NCBI RefSeq assembly: GCF_016906535.1
Contig: NC_057370.1
Span: 2,790,001 to 2,854,000, forward strand
DNA length: 64,000 nucleotides
Direction of reading: 5' to 3'
Source: Rhizoctonia solani
Taxonomy: Eukaryota > Basidiomycota > Agaricomycetes > Cantharellales > Ceratobasidiaceae
Below are positions 22,301-33,165 of the stretch, one piece after another. The notes beneath the pieces are model-generated. The model was not told the origin of the DNA. It did no database searches and saw only the letters and a list, made by a program, of their open reading frames with translations. Numbering within the stretch: the first letter of the stretch is position 1; each line of letters starts with the position of its first letter. The translations under genes and the position numbers were made by a program.

Positions 22301-22659
22301 GCGTCAAGGCTCTGCACACGGTCCGTAACCGTGCTCTTGCCGCACGTGGGCTCCCGGTAGTCGAGGGAGATGGTCATAACCTTACTCCAATTTCTGTCAA
22401 CGTCCCCGCACAGCATTACACACATTCGCAAACCCACAACTTGTTCGATCCTCTATTAACTGCCGAGCTTGATCGAGCACATAGGACTCTTGGGCAGAGT
22501 CAGATTCTTTTGGCCGATTCGCTTGGGTCAGCAGAGGCAAACAATCCAGTTTGGGAGCATATCTCTGCGACTATGTTTGAGACTGGAGTGTTACCATCAA
22601 GCGTAGAGATGCTAAGTGGAGATTTCGATGCCGAAGAATTGTTCGAGAGATTTTTATGA
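19375..22659 (+). CDS. Zn2Cys6 transcription factor with fungal-specific transcription factor domain
   Basis: Nuclear DNA-binding regulator. The start MASGEPTSVPQQSAPP is followed by a basic run KKKLKRNRIT. The zinc cluster is assembled from several exons: an 11-nt exon (19597-19607), a 23-nt exon (19662-19684), one from 19740 to 19768, then one from 19817. Together they give Cys-x2-Cys-x6-Cys-x5-Cys-x2-Cys-x8-Cys, the last pair needing a GC-AG intron (19769-19816) and one added base near 19818. A linker coil ARVEQLEALVRAS follows, then a segment duplicated in tandem (162 nt). The fungal-specific domain (PF04082-like) shows ASSIHWYCVAVHKPVF, QGPTLERITAMILIAIYLE, MGMHRDGEKW and HCDTDLPLNAD. 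The C-terminus ends DFDAEELFERFL at 22659. The target genes are unknown. Frame breaks near 19965 and in the first repeat copy probably reflect missing bases. Confidence 0.82.
19991..20316 (+). repeat. Tandem duplication of about 162 bp inside the Zn2Cys6 gene
   Basis: Copy 1 begins at 19991 and copy 2 at 20153, both starting cttgttcgtgcttcatatgg, with near-identical sequence through the segment encoding SVADMAALLSNSSQPRIQ and on to gagctgtacaggacgccgcgg. Copy 2 has one extra base near its end (gaacaacaaccc against gaacaaaaccc). Spacing is exactly 54 codons. Confidence 0.9.
22101..22178 (+). repeat. Perfect 39-bp tandem duplication spanning a 3' splice site
   Basis: The unit tgatgcttctaaatgacaat continuing through atggtcgcgtgaaagtgac occurs at 22101-22139 and again at 22140-22178. 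The second copy carries the presumed acceptor (aaag at 22171-22174) of the last major intron of the Zn2Cys6 gene. Confidence 0.92.
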
Positions 22660-23616
22660 GCGATGAGCCGATGGTATCCTGTTCTATGGTTGGCTGGTGT
22701 AATGAATTAACAAAAGGTAAGATCTGCAGCTGCGGGTCGATTTACTGGGTCTCGTCCACACATCTAGTTTTTGTTCGGTTGTACAGATTCTCGGACATTT
22801 CTTGTTGCCACAATTAATTGTATATGTTTGTTCAGTGTTTTCCCTTCTCACTGGCGTGTGACCCTACAAATTCGAATAAGTCAAAGACACGAGTTTCTAT
22901 AGCCAACGTGAGTATCTATCTATAATTCTCTCGCATTCTGTCAATTTAAGCACCTTATCGTGGGCTATTTTTCGTTACAATTCACTCCACCGCAACGTGA
23001 ACGTTCGAGTATGTGGGTACTTCTTTATACAATTATGGTATAGCGTGACATCAGATAATGTGATCTACGACAATCTCGGTGATTTTGCCAGCGTATTTCA
23101 TTCTTTGCTAACCTGGAGTATATGCGCATGTACACTGACTATCCCATCTAAACACGGTAAAAACCTATTAATCACAATGTTAGAACGACTAAATATACCC
23201 AGGCACGCTTTACTAATCCTTCCGGACTCACTGGTAGTGTGGCCCTTTGGTTAGCTCATGCCCGGCCGCGCTGTGATCCTGGCTTCTCTTCTCAGTATGA
23301 ACTTACCACCGGCTCTCATTGGTCCGGCAGCATATCATTGCAGACAAAAATAGCATCTCCACATCTTCTTTTCTCAGCTTTTATCTCAATCCGCGAGGGT
23401 CAAGCTAAAGTAATGGTGTATGTAAGTGATCACAATCGCCCTGTATATGAGCACGTAGCCGAGTGGCATAGACCAACCTCTGGTCGCATCTCGCTCTTCC
23501 GCACGGACGTTACCCCTCTTGTCCGTTCGCTTGCACATACCACTTGCTAGCAACCGAAACTCGATCAGCGACGTGCCGTGGGGCCCCTCTCCAATAAACG
23601 CATAGATACTACCGAC
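22660..23616. other. Intergenic region, about 960 bases
   Basis: Between the Zn2Cys6 stop and the start of the formate/nitrite transporter. It includes an 85-codon open frame (22997-23254) and a 103-codon frame (23239-23550), neither with protein-like features. The promoter of the transporter gene should lie here. Nothing else recognised. Confidence 0.45.
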
Positions 23617-25234
23617 ATGGCAGACGCTACGCTTACGCCTGTGCAGACAGCGCAGAAGATGTTTGATTTGGCCTTGGCAAAGAACAACCAGAGAGCCGAC
23701 ATTGTGTTTTTCAAAGCGGTGCGTACTCAAAATATATCATCTCTTCAATGGAACCGGCTCAACTGGTTGTGAGAATAGTTCATCGCCGGGCGTTCCTGTC
23801 ATTCGGAGGTCTCCTGCACGTCATCGTGTCCGGAGGCTCGGCCGGTATAACTAGCTCCAACCCAGGGTTAGTCAAGGTGCTTGGTGGATTAGTATTCCCG
23901 GTTGGACTCGTAATGTACGTACCGAATACATAGAATCATTTAGTTTAGCTGATTGTTGTCCCAGGATCGTCCTTCAAGGCCAAGAGCTCCTAACGAGCAA
24001 CATGATGGTAAGTAGGGTTGTTTCAAACCCCTTCAGCCTTCCTACTAATGAAATGCATATAAAGACCGTCCCTATGCTCCTGGTTAAGCGTGCTGCACCA
24101 TGGTGGTCACTCCCAATGAACTGGTTAATAGGTGGGAACCATAGAATATCACCTAGCCGGAGGTCTGAAACCGTTGTTCAGTTCTGTTTGGTAACCTTAC
24201 TGGGAGCCTATTCTTCGCCGGAGTTCTCGTCAAGGGTACGTACGGCCAGTCATCTCTCTCCATACGCATGGGCACTGGGTTGATTCAAACTAATAATAGC
24301 TTCCGGCATTCTTTCTGCGGAGCCGTACCCAACTTACGTCCGCATTTTGTACTGTAAGTTCTTGGTTCTGATCGCTGAATTTGTAATCACGGTGCTAATT
24401 ATATCCGTTCGATCAAAGACACAAGGCAATGGATCCGCATTGGCATCAAATCTTCTTGCGCGGAATCGGTCAGTGCTAGGAGTGATCTAATCCAGCGAGG
24501 TCAAGTTATTAACCACTGTTGTCAATTTTAGGCTGTAATTGGCTTGTGTGCATTGCTGTGTGGCAGGCTATGGCTGCAACTGAGGTCATTTCCAAGGTCC
24601 GTGTATATGATGACCCCAGTCATCAATTATCTGACAGAAGACGCCAAATAGATCGTTGCTATATTCATACCTATCTTTACTTTCGTTGCTGCAGGATTTG
24701 ACCACGGTAAGCAAGATGGCCGAGCGACTTGATCAAGGGCTTACACAGAGTGAAATTTCTGTCCTGGTTTTTTAAATCGTAGTGGTTGGTAGGTGTTGAT
24801 AATTATTGCATCTCTTGCATAGAAGCTAACCGCTCCTTCCCAGCCAATATGTAAGACTAGAAAAGCAAATAAAACTATACGTATGCCTAATGTATTTCAA
24901 TAGGTTCTTCATCCCCCTCGGTATCATGATGGGAGCCGATGTAAGCCATGATAGCCATTATTCACAAGGCACGTTCGGCTGACTCCGTGAAATTAGATGA
25001 CGGTTGCCGACTACATCAAAAAGAGTCTAATTGCATCCTTCCTTGGAAATGTGGTAGGGGTATGTTACCTTTGTGCATGTACCTCGATTTGCACATGAGC
25101 TTAATTCTTCGACTTGCTAGGCCTTACTTGTTGCGCTCCCTTTCATGTACTTCTTCAACCCATTATTCGAACGCGAGTCTCGGGACTTGGGGAACAGGGC
25201 AGCTCGTCCGGGTCGTCACTTGTGGATCGTGTAA
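23617..25234 (+). CDS. Formate/nitrite transporter family protein (FNT, FocA/NirC-like)
   Basis: FNT proteins are pentameric plasma-membrane channels for formate, nitrite and related small anions. The start MADATLTPVQTAQKMFDLAL and the GGSAGITSSNPGLVKVLGGL segment are characteristic of the family. Further signatures are LQGQELLTSNMM, GSLFFAGVLVK, HWHQIFLRGIGCNWLVCIAV, TFVAAGFDHVVANMFFIPLG and IMMGADMTVADYIKKSL. Six hydrophobic helices are evident. At least a dozen exons are needed, including consecutive microexons of 6 nt (24783-24788) and 7 nt (24844-24850) inside GFDHVVANMFF. Two one-base losses are inferred: near 23790 (GGG for GGGG, restoring IAGAFLSFGG) and near 24344 (a T run). Stop TAA at 25232-25234. 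The gene is convergent with UBA1. Eukaryotic FNTs are mostly fungal or protist; the substrate cannot be told from sequence. Confidence 0.9.
24783..24850 (+). other. Two consecutive microexons (6 nt and 7 nt) in the FNT gene
   Basis: Exon 24783-24788 (tggttg) lies between tcgtag and gtaggt. Exon 24844-24850 (ccaatat) lies between tcccag and gtaagact. Together with the flanking exons they spell GFDHVVANMFFIPLG, which is conserved in FNT proteins. Removing either would delete residues from a membrane helix or shift the frame. Confidence 0.8.
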
Positions 25235-25462
25235 TTTCAAGGCGAATCGATTCCAGCGTAAGAAAGGAATAAAACCGTGTGTGATGGAGTTCTTTGTTAC
25301 CCACGTGCTCTCTATTGATTCGGAGTTTCTACTGCGTATTAACTTTCTTCTTCCATCCGTGTATCAACAGCAAGATTGATTTGTAATTCATTTGAACTCG
25401 TTGATGATTGATACATATGATAGTACGGCGGTATACAAGCTTTGTACTCGACAGCGATTGAC

Positions 25463-28400
25463 TTAGATCTTGACGACAATGAACGGGATCTAGGAAGGAA
25501 CAAACCATCAGCGTCTGGGGGCCCGATGTGAAGGGGAACAATAGATCTTACTTCCACGTCTCGCCCTCCTCATCAGCGGCAATAACTTCGAGAATTAAGT
25601 TCTTTGTCCAGGGGGAATGGGCTTCTTGCTGACGTGCTCTACGAGTTCGCTAATCTTCATCGGGAGTCGTTCTTGGCTCTGCGCCAAGGGTTTTTAATTT
25701 TGCTGAATGAATGAAATGACCGGATACGAACCTTCTTGGGGGGTGTAAAGGAGGACCAGAGCATCGATACACCCTGGGAAACCATGGAAATGTCCAACTT
25801 GTGGTTAGTCTCGAACCAAGAAACAAGTTCTTGAGGGTAGGGTTGTTCTTGAACTCGAAGCGATCCCATAGAGTCCATGTGGTCTCGCCGTACTAGTTTA
25901 GGGATCAGTAACTGCTGACAGGCACAGGATATGCAGATATACTTGCCTTGTTCTTCTTGGCAGCAATAGGCTCCGAGAAACCGAAGAATGGTAAGGCCAG
26001 ATTGACAAACCCGTTCTTGTAGTCCTCAAGTTTTTCTTTCTTGTCGATCTGAGGACGCGAGTTGTTAGCTTGCCCCAGCTTTCTGGTTGGCTCGAAATCA
26101 TACCTTGTAGAGTTCTAGGCAGACCAATCCAGTAACGAGCGAAGTGGTCGTGGCAATCGCAGGAATAATTTTCCCGGCAATTTGCTTTGTCTGGTGACGG
26201 CTGGCGGTCTGAATCGAGTAGTTCAACGCACGAAGATTGGCGCGGAGGTGATAAAGTCAATGTGATGGTTCGTATCATCATCCTTCTCAAATTCTACAGG
26301 ATTGAGCCGGTATCCTGCAAGGGAGGATGGCGAGGGCAATTGATTGGACAAGTCACCAGTGTCGACACCGCTAGATTCATTCACCGTCAGAGTCCGGCAG
26401 TTTGGTAGGGTTGGATGAAAACTTACCACCAGCTCCGGTCCCTTCCTGAGGCGCGTCGGTCTCATTGATCTGGATCTTGACACCTGAACGGGGAACAAAC
26501 TCAGGAACTTTGACACCATCGGCCACTCGTTTGAAGAGCGCAGGGTCGTTGCTCCCCTTGAGACCGTAATTGTGCATGCAAGTTTGCTGCAGCGATAATG
26601 TAATCGAGGTGAGTGGCCTAGTCAATAGGGTATATAGTGAGTCATTGGTGTGTTTCAGCCAAGGAGAAACGTACATTGTCTGAATCGAACGTTAATGGGT
26701 CTGGGGCGCGTTTGGGACCAGACCAGAATGGTTGACCAGTACTCGTTACCTAACACACCACTCAAATTAGTATACAAGCTACCCCGTACGCAAAATTGAA
26801 ATACGTACCGCATCCTTGGGCAAGCTGTATAGCAATTGCTTAATCGCATTCACATAATTATCCTCAAATTGCAACCTGGCCCAGACTATGCACTCTTCAA
26901 ACGTCAGAGGCTTATTGGCAACAAGATAATCATGGATTTGCTTGATCTGCTCGCTTGATTGTCCGCCATACTTGAGCGTGCTCTCGATAAAGTTAGGCTC
27001 GGACAAGTATGAGTTTACGCTCTGAACCGGTTTGACGAACAATGAATCGAACTGTTGTCTCGCCCACTGTACAAAGGTCATCAGCACAAGTAAATACTGT
27101 ACGTACCCCACACTCACCTCAATGGTATGCTGAATCTGGTTAGGGAAATTCTTAACCGTACAAGACGGCGTCTCCTTTTCAGGCGGGTCTTGTGAAGACG
27201 AGTAAGACTCCGTCAAATGGGGGACAACAACCTGTGTGTTCCCCTTGGTGCCCAAAGTTCCAGATTCCAGCAGCGGCTTTTGGAAGAAACACGCAACGCT
27301 GGTCCATGTACAAACCTGGTGACATTTGTGAGAAGGCTGAAGGAGAGCCGAGATGAGGCTCCAACTCACGAGCTTTAATATTGTCTAGTGCGTTTGTAAC
27401 GCCGTCTAGACTCTCAAAGAACTCGTCCCCATAGATGTCTACAATGAATACGTAATAACTTAGTTGCGCGCAAGCGAAGCATGTACCACGATAAAAACTC
27501 ACTCTCAGTATCTGGGCCTACTGCATCTTGATGACTAACAATCTTGTCAGTAAGATCTGGATTCATGTCGATCACCGCGGCGGCCGCCTGTTCACTCTTG
27601 AATTTGCCAAGATCTTTGGCCCGGAACAAGAATTGTCTGTTCAAATTACTCTTCTCGATTGTGTCCAAATCAGTTACGTGGATAATACCCTTGGGGCCCG
27701 AGGCCAGACCCATGAGCGACCAATTCTTGAGCATCTCGCATCCAATTGCGCCGCTACGAGGAACTGGCGGTGATCTGCAATCTTCTTTTGGAATGATGAA
27801 CCGAAGACCGCAATTTGACCATCGTATCGGGATTGTTGAGGAGCAGTCTTGTTCTGAAGGGGTCGCGGCTGGCAAAGACTCGAGCGAGTCAAAGTACAAA
27901 TGTTGGATCATGGGGTGGAACTTGGCCGAAACAGATTTGAGCGCCTCTTGCGCAATGAAACCTCCAATCACGGCGTTAACCGGCGAATATCCCCGGTCGC
28001 CTGATAAGCAAGCTCCTGGATGACTTTGGTGTTCAGGTCTTCCGCGTCAGATCCTGCAATCTCCTTGGCTAGTGCAAGCACGGCCTCGGCATCTGCTGGA
28101 TTCCTAGGCTTGGGAAGGTGACCATGTTTTTCCTTGAAGGCAGAGAGAGCTTGGAAACCAGCGTGAAGAGTCGCAGGGCGATCAAACTTGGCAAAGTCAG
28201 TGATGAAGAATTCGGGCGATTTCAATGACTCTCGTAGTGATTTCTATCCAATCTAGGTTCAATCAAGGTCTCTAGATCACCGCCACTGCAACTTACGAAT
28301 TCGATATCTTGGGCATTTTGACCTGCGTAAAGATCCCGCCTGATACGTAGTCACCCTTGAGGTTAGAGGTATCACCAATCGAAAAGGTATAAGGCCCCTT

Positions 28401-29497
28401 GACGGTGACTTTGAGAGGCTCGCAATCATTAAGTTCCTCAAGACCCTTGACTTCAGAGAAAGTAACAAAGTTGCCGTCTTCTAGACCGTGTCGGGTCTCA
28501 TCCAGACAGGTAACAATACCATCCTTGTCCTGAGTGCTACGGTTAACGGCGTTCTAGCTCCGTAGGAGATCCAACTCACCTTGCTGATTTCAACAACCAT
28601 CCCGGTCAAGGGCTGTTCTCCGGTAGCATCAATACATGTAAACTTGGGTCCAAAGTCATTGAATGCGGAAACTATGCCCAATAATAATAAGACACATGCT
28701 GAATAATGAACACAAAACACACACCCAAACAACCCCCTAGTCTCCGCAGAAATAAAGTGGACACCGTTCTCATGCGTCCAGTCGTTAATTTCCAGCTGCT
28801 TGCTAAGCGGAACATCTGTCAAAATGACCGCCTACACACCCCTCCCCGAGATTAAAAATCCGCATACATCCAGAGCTTGAACCATCACAAACCTGGAATC
28901 CCTTGATCAAGTCCACAGTAATCTCCTGTCCGGGACTACCGCCAAGATCTTTCACAGGTACGTATGCGTTAAGCTCAGCAGTCGAGGAAGGGTCGCCGCA
29001 GCTCGGGGTTTACCCACATCCGACTCGCGCAAGAAGAACTGCCAAGGGATATTGATGATGATGGTATGAGTTAAGCGGCGCGCTATGAGATCTTTGAAAC
29101 GTCTAACCTGTGTACCGAGATCTTGGACTTGAACTGGTTCGGGGTCGAAGAGAGTAACAGACTTGACACCGGCCAGGACGATGTTCTTGGCTATCGAGGG
29201 CGAATGTTAGGAGACGTGGGAAGAGCCTGGTCGCGCGGCCTTACCGATTTCGACACCCAAGCCCTTGACCCCAACAATCAGCACATTCGAGGCGGCATAC
29301 GTTTCATTGCTGGATCATCAGAATCGAGTATTTATCGCGCATGTGTTCTTAAATAGATGTTTTACCTTCATGGCCCAAGACGTATCTATGCGGAAATGAA
29401 CGATAAGTGGCTATCATCCAGATAGTAGGAACACTTACAGTTGACGAGAGTACAGACCCTCGTCGATTTGTGCTTCGTCGATTTCAATGGCAGACAT
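25463..29497 (-). CDS. UBA1: Ubiquitin-activating enzyme E1
   Basis: E1 adenylates ubiquitin with ATP and carries it as a thioester, feeding all ubiquitin conjugation. The start [20 protein letters not shown] is typical of fungal Uba1. The first adenylation-domain loop reads [15 protein letters not shown], followed by [20 protein letters not shown]. The second nucleotide loop ends [17 protein letters not shown] with [17 protein letters not shown]. The catalytic cysteine lies in [18 protein letters not shown] (about 27130-27175). A ubiquitin-fold domain ends EGETWK plus IPFIVVKI. About 15 introns are present. Frame breaks occur near 28979 ([11 protein letters not shown]), near 27988 (ATGDYSPVNAV) and twice between about 27750 and 27860. 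Since UBA1 is essential these are most simply sequence errors. Exon edges are partly approximate. Confidence 0.92.
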
Positions 29498-29754
29498 TAT
29501 TTAATTTTATTTCTCGTTAAAAAATTTGAGTGGTGCCGTCCGCGCGCAGTGGATGGTCGCGGTCGAGTAGAGCTCAGGGTTTCGTGATGCGCTCAGATCG
29601 TGTAACATGAGGTAACCCGTCGGGCCGCTTTGTCATCCTACCAGCACCTTCCAAGCTCCACAATTTAGCAGCACACGCTATTATTGCACAAAACAATTCA
29701 AGATATTGAACATGAATTTTATTGAAAGTAACAGAATCGGACTAAAAAAATTAT

Positions 29755-30759
29755 CTAGCAAAGAGTTAATCTTTCTTTCCTCCGCAACTGGCGCCTTCTC
29801 TTCTTCTTTGCTCTCAGTCTCAGCCTCAGCAGATTCCCAACCTTTGCCTGTTCGGCCGTCTCCGGCTCGGTGCTCGCGGGGGCCTGCTCTTCTGCCTCCC
29901 CAGTAGCCGGAGCTACGGTACGGGCTCGGGAACCGTAGCGGGTCTTCACCAGCAGCTGGAGCATCGGGAGCATCGGCCTCTGGCTCGGGAGCAGCAGCTG
30001 GTGGCTCATCTGGGTCAGCAGACGTGAGATTGGCGATAGCTGCCTGAGCATCCTCGAATGCCTTCTTGTACTCGTCCGCGACTAACAGACAAAGCGCATA
30101 CATTCAGTGTCTCATCCATTAAACGCGCACGAAAGGTAACTCACTATCCTTGTTCGCAAAACGAATAGCAAGGGTCTCGGCAGTCGGTTCACCGTCCGAA
30201 ATATCAGCAGCAACTTTCCACACCCAGGAACGGTCAGAGCCAACATTAGGCTGGAGCTTCATGTCGGTAGTGACTAGAGCGATACTATAAACACATAATC
30301 AAATGAATAAGAGACGCGTCGCGTACCAATGATTGGCGCAAATCTTCAAAGTCTTGTCGCGGCGCATGAGCACACGGACCTTCTTGGTCACCTTGTGCTG
30401 CAAAAGTCGGACGTCACCTGTCCCACGCTCCTTCCACTCGGAAATCGTAGTTTCGAAGCGGAAGAGCTTTGCACGTCTGCAAGGCAAGACCCAGTCATTA
30501 CTCCATTTGACTAATGAATCGCGTGAATACGTACTGTTAAGCAAGACATCCTCGTCTCCTCGTGTGTCTTGGTCTCGACTTGTTCAGTGAGCCTGTGGAC
30601 GGGCTCGTAGTTACCACCGGTCTCCTCCTGCAAGCACAACAATCAGTACAATGTCTTGACGCGTCCCCTGTGCCCAATCGCAGCGTGCCCACAGCCGCCT
30701 GCTAGACCAGGAATATAACATCAAACATACTCACATATTGCTCTTGTTGTTCGGCCCAT
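29755..30759 (-). CDS. YRB1: Ran-specific GTPase-activating protein / RanBP1 (Yrb1-like), frame interrupted
   Basis: RanBP1 binds Ran-GTP and stimulates RanGAP, aiding nuclear transport. The Ran-binding domain is clear across exons: [19 protein letters not shown], then [49 protein letters not shown] and [19 protein letters not shown]. It ends [13 protein letters not shown] followed by [18 protein letters not shown]. The C-terminal tail is Glu/Ala/Pro-rich. That tail changes frame several times (about 29900-29960 and near 29838); adding single bases restores continuous acidic sequence ending ERKD. The start is placed at the ATG complementary to 30757-30759, MG followed by EQQEQYEETGG after one correction; this is the least certain part. 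The gene lies head-to-head with the p24 gene. Confidence 0.82.
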
Positions 30760-30979
30760 GGTTACCAGTTGTGGTCGGGAGTGCGAGTCTTTCTAGATGG
30801 TCAAGGGCAGAGTCAAGTGATTTCTTCCAAACCGCGGCCTCTCGTGTGGCGCTTCGACAAAGACGGATCGCTATCACGGATGCAGAATCTGATAGTGTAA
30901 GCACAAGCGCTAAAGCTCGCGACGACTTGGGAACACGACAACTTTACTCGTACTTTTTTAGTTTTAGTTTTAGGGGATT

Positions 30980-31830
30980 TAATGATGAGGGCTTGGGTGT
31001 GTTGGTTTTGTTGGCAACGTCGTGGCTCGCGGCGCGCACATGATCGAGGTTCCAGCTGGGAAAAAAGAATGCTTTTTCGAAGACTTGCATATTAATGACA
31101 AGGCGGGTCTCTGTGTGCGTACAACTTGTCGTGGGCCTGACCTTTTGAATAGATGACAGTGACATATCAAGTAGGAGGAGGAGGTCATCTGGACATCGAC
31201 TTTTGGGCGAGTACCGTGTGCATCTCCCTCTGATCAAGACAACTAACCCACGCTACACAGCTATCCGACCCAATCAATATTGCACTCCATAAACGTCTCA
31301 AAGAGTCCGAGGGCACAGCATCATTGACTGCGGAAAAAGACGGGCGATACTCGTATGTTCTCCAACGAAATGAGCACAGTGACGGATAAGAAGTTAGGTA
31401 CGCAAGCCCACATTCCCTCTTTTCGAACGGCGCCTTGACGGTAAATAATAGCTTCAACGTGCACGGTGATATACGTCCAAGACGATGGTACGTTGTCCTT
31501 TCTGGTTGCGCCAAGTGTCTGAATCTGGAAACAGGCACGGTTGCCCCTATTGAGCGTGAAGTTCGAGAACTAGCCATTGGGTTACAAGCAGTCAAGGACG
31601 AACAGGAATACATTGTTATCCGAGAAACGCGTGCACCGGAACACGGCGGAATCGACCAACGACCGTGTCAAATGGTGGAGTATTGGCCAGGCAGTGGTTC
31701 TAGTCGCCGTGTGCGGGTTCCAGGTGTACTATCTCCAGGTAAGCGACAAGTCCGCAGAGTCTGGACCGACTTTCTGATGTTGGGTCCAGTCGTTCTTCGA
31801 GGTCAAACGAGAGTAATCTAGTAGAGTCGT
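30980..31830 (+). CDS. p24 (emp24/gp25L/GOLD) family cargo receptor, frame interrupted
   Basis: p24 proteins are type I membrane proteins cycling between ER and Golgi in COPII/COPI vesicles. A hydrophobic leader (GVLVLLATSWLAA in one frame) precedes MIEVPAGKKECFFEDLHIND, the diagnostic start of the GOLD domain, with its conserved Cys. Next come MTVTYQVGGGGHLDIDFW and LSDPINIALHKRLKESEG, then TASLTAEKDGRYSY. The coiled region REVRELAIGLQAVKDEQEYI leads to RVHRNTAESTNDRVKWWSIG and the membrane span QAVVLVAVCGFQVYYLQ, with a short tail SFFEVKRE. Several one-base losses break the frame (31030s, 31350, 31465, 31630). Two introns appear to use GC donors (about 31105 and 31196). The exact start codon is uncertain. 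Emp24, Erv25 or another p24 subfamily cannot be chosen. Confidence 0.82.
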
Positions 31831-32142
31831 GAATGCATGTGCACTATACCCCCGCACAACCCCACCGCTGGGTCAGTAGAATGTTCTGGGTTGGAAGTAG
31901 CAAAGTGCATGCTCGGATCGAAAAACGATTTGGGAAGCGTTAGGATTCACGCCCAAGTGACGATTTGTTGTTTAGTTGCATTTTACTATAAGGTCTAGTA
32001 CAATGGGGTTGGAAACACAGGGACGGCCCTGATTCAGTAACGGGACAGGGCCAGGGCCAGACTCGAAGAACAACATGTCATGAGAGAAAAAGAAAGATGC
32101 GAACAAATAAATAGGGTATGGGATGCGTGTAGCGGATACAGG
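31831..32142. other. Convergent intergenic region
   Basis: About 310 bases downstream of the p24 gene and of the minus-strand unknown gene that follows. Purine-rich plus strand near 32080-32110. No coding evidence. Confidence 0.4.
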
Positions 32143-32711
32143 TCAAATGATAAAACAATGTATAAAAAGAACAGACCAAGGTGGGTGGATGGGATAACAT
32201 GTCACGTCATGGAACCTCGAGGGGGGGAACGGGGCATCGGCCAATGGTTTGTGTTCACGCCAGTCAGACAGGAGCTTGGACACACGCTCGACGCTCTGTA
32301 GTCTCGACTCGAGCAGAGATGAATACATGCCGAGAAGATCTAGCTGCTTCTCGGGCTGAATGGGTACAGGAGCGGGGGCGGGAGCGGGGGTGGGACAATA
32401 GCTGGAGCTGGGGCTGGGGCAGGCATAGGTGGATTTATGAGTACAGGCTGTGGCTCCTCGGGCTCCGGTGATTGGGCGGATGGTGATTGCGCACGAGTCT
32501 TTCGACGGGAGGCGACAGTGCGTTTGATATTCTCGGTGCGGGTGCGCTCGCGGTTGTAGAATGAGCGCAGATCAGCAACCTCGAGATGGGGGTCTCGTTG
32601 CCAGGCGAGCCAGTAGGGAGGACTCGGGCGGCGGGCAGCAGCAGGGCCAGCACGGCGTGTGAGCAGTGTGGATTGGTTGGGGTGGGCAAGTACAATCGTC
32701 ATCGTGGTCAA
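32143..32711 (-). CDS. Hypothetical proline-rich protein with C-terminal helical segment
   Basis: The likely start is MTTMTIVLAHPNQSTLLTRR (32711) or the second methionine three codons on. A basic stretch HLEVADLRSFYNRERTRTEN and TVASRRKTRAQSPS follow, then a Pro/Ala-rich linker (about 32345-32430). To continue, one base must be added in the C-run near 32360. The frame then reads QPEKQLDLLGMYSSLLESRL and QSVERVSKLLSDWREHKPLA, a probable amphipathic helix, and ends within the next 50 codons. I do not recognise the family. The composition (basic N-terminus, helical C-terminus) suggests a small nuclear or mitochondrial protein, but nothing in the sequence decides it. Confidence 0.45.
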
Positions 32712-33165
32712 GTGGGGTGGAGCAGAGTGGGGGGCAATAGCAGGGCCTTTAACAGCAGAGACGAGACGGTGCTATACGTAGTGAGTCCGGAGCGGAGGGT
32801 TCTGGCTCGGGGAAAGAAGCAACACAGACAGATTATATCGGCCACTGATCGACCGATTCAGAATTTCAGACTATATACGCCACGGACGATGAGATTGAAC
32901 GAGGTCGTTGCTAGTCCCTCACCTCAGCCCCCGATGTTATATAGATTATCGCACTCACCGGCACGCTAGTGGAGCCAAGCGTGGCCAGAATGTAAGAAAC
33001 AAGAAAGAGTTTCCGACGTCAAATTCGAGCCCCTCATCCGAATATTTCACAGTTGGGTCCAAGTTCTAGACTGCCATCTCCGAGATCCAGACCATCCGTG
33101 GTTCCGGCGCTCTTCGGCATGACTATTCGCTGGCAACCCACTGCTTGATTTACCGGCTTCGTACA

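Noticed and set aside
22997..23550. Two overlapping open frames between the Zn2Cys6 and FNT genes
   Set aside because: No start context, splice continuity or recognisable domain. They probably belong to the FNT promoter region.
31080..31237. An alternative first exon of RanBP1 at the ATG complementary to 31163 (MSLSSIQK)
   Set aside because: It lies inside the conserved GOLD domain of the p24 gene on the other strand and needs a long, unsupported intron.
32150..32600. Plus-strand frames opposite the proline-rich unknown gene
   Set aside because: They are the reverse complement of Pro/Ala repeats and show Gly/Trp/Arg-rich chance translation.
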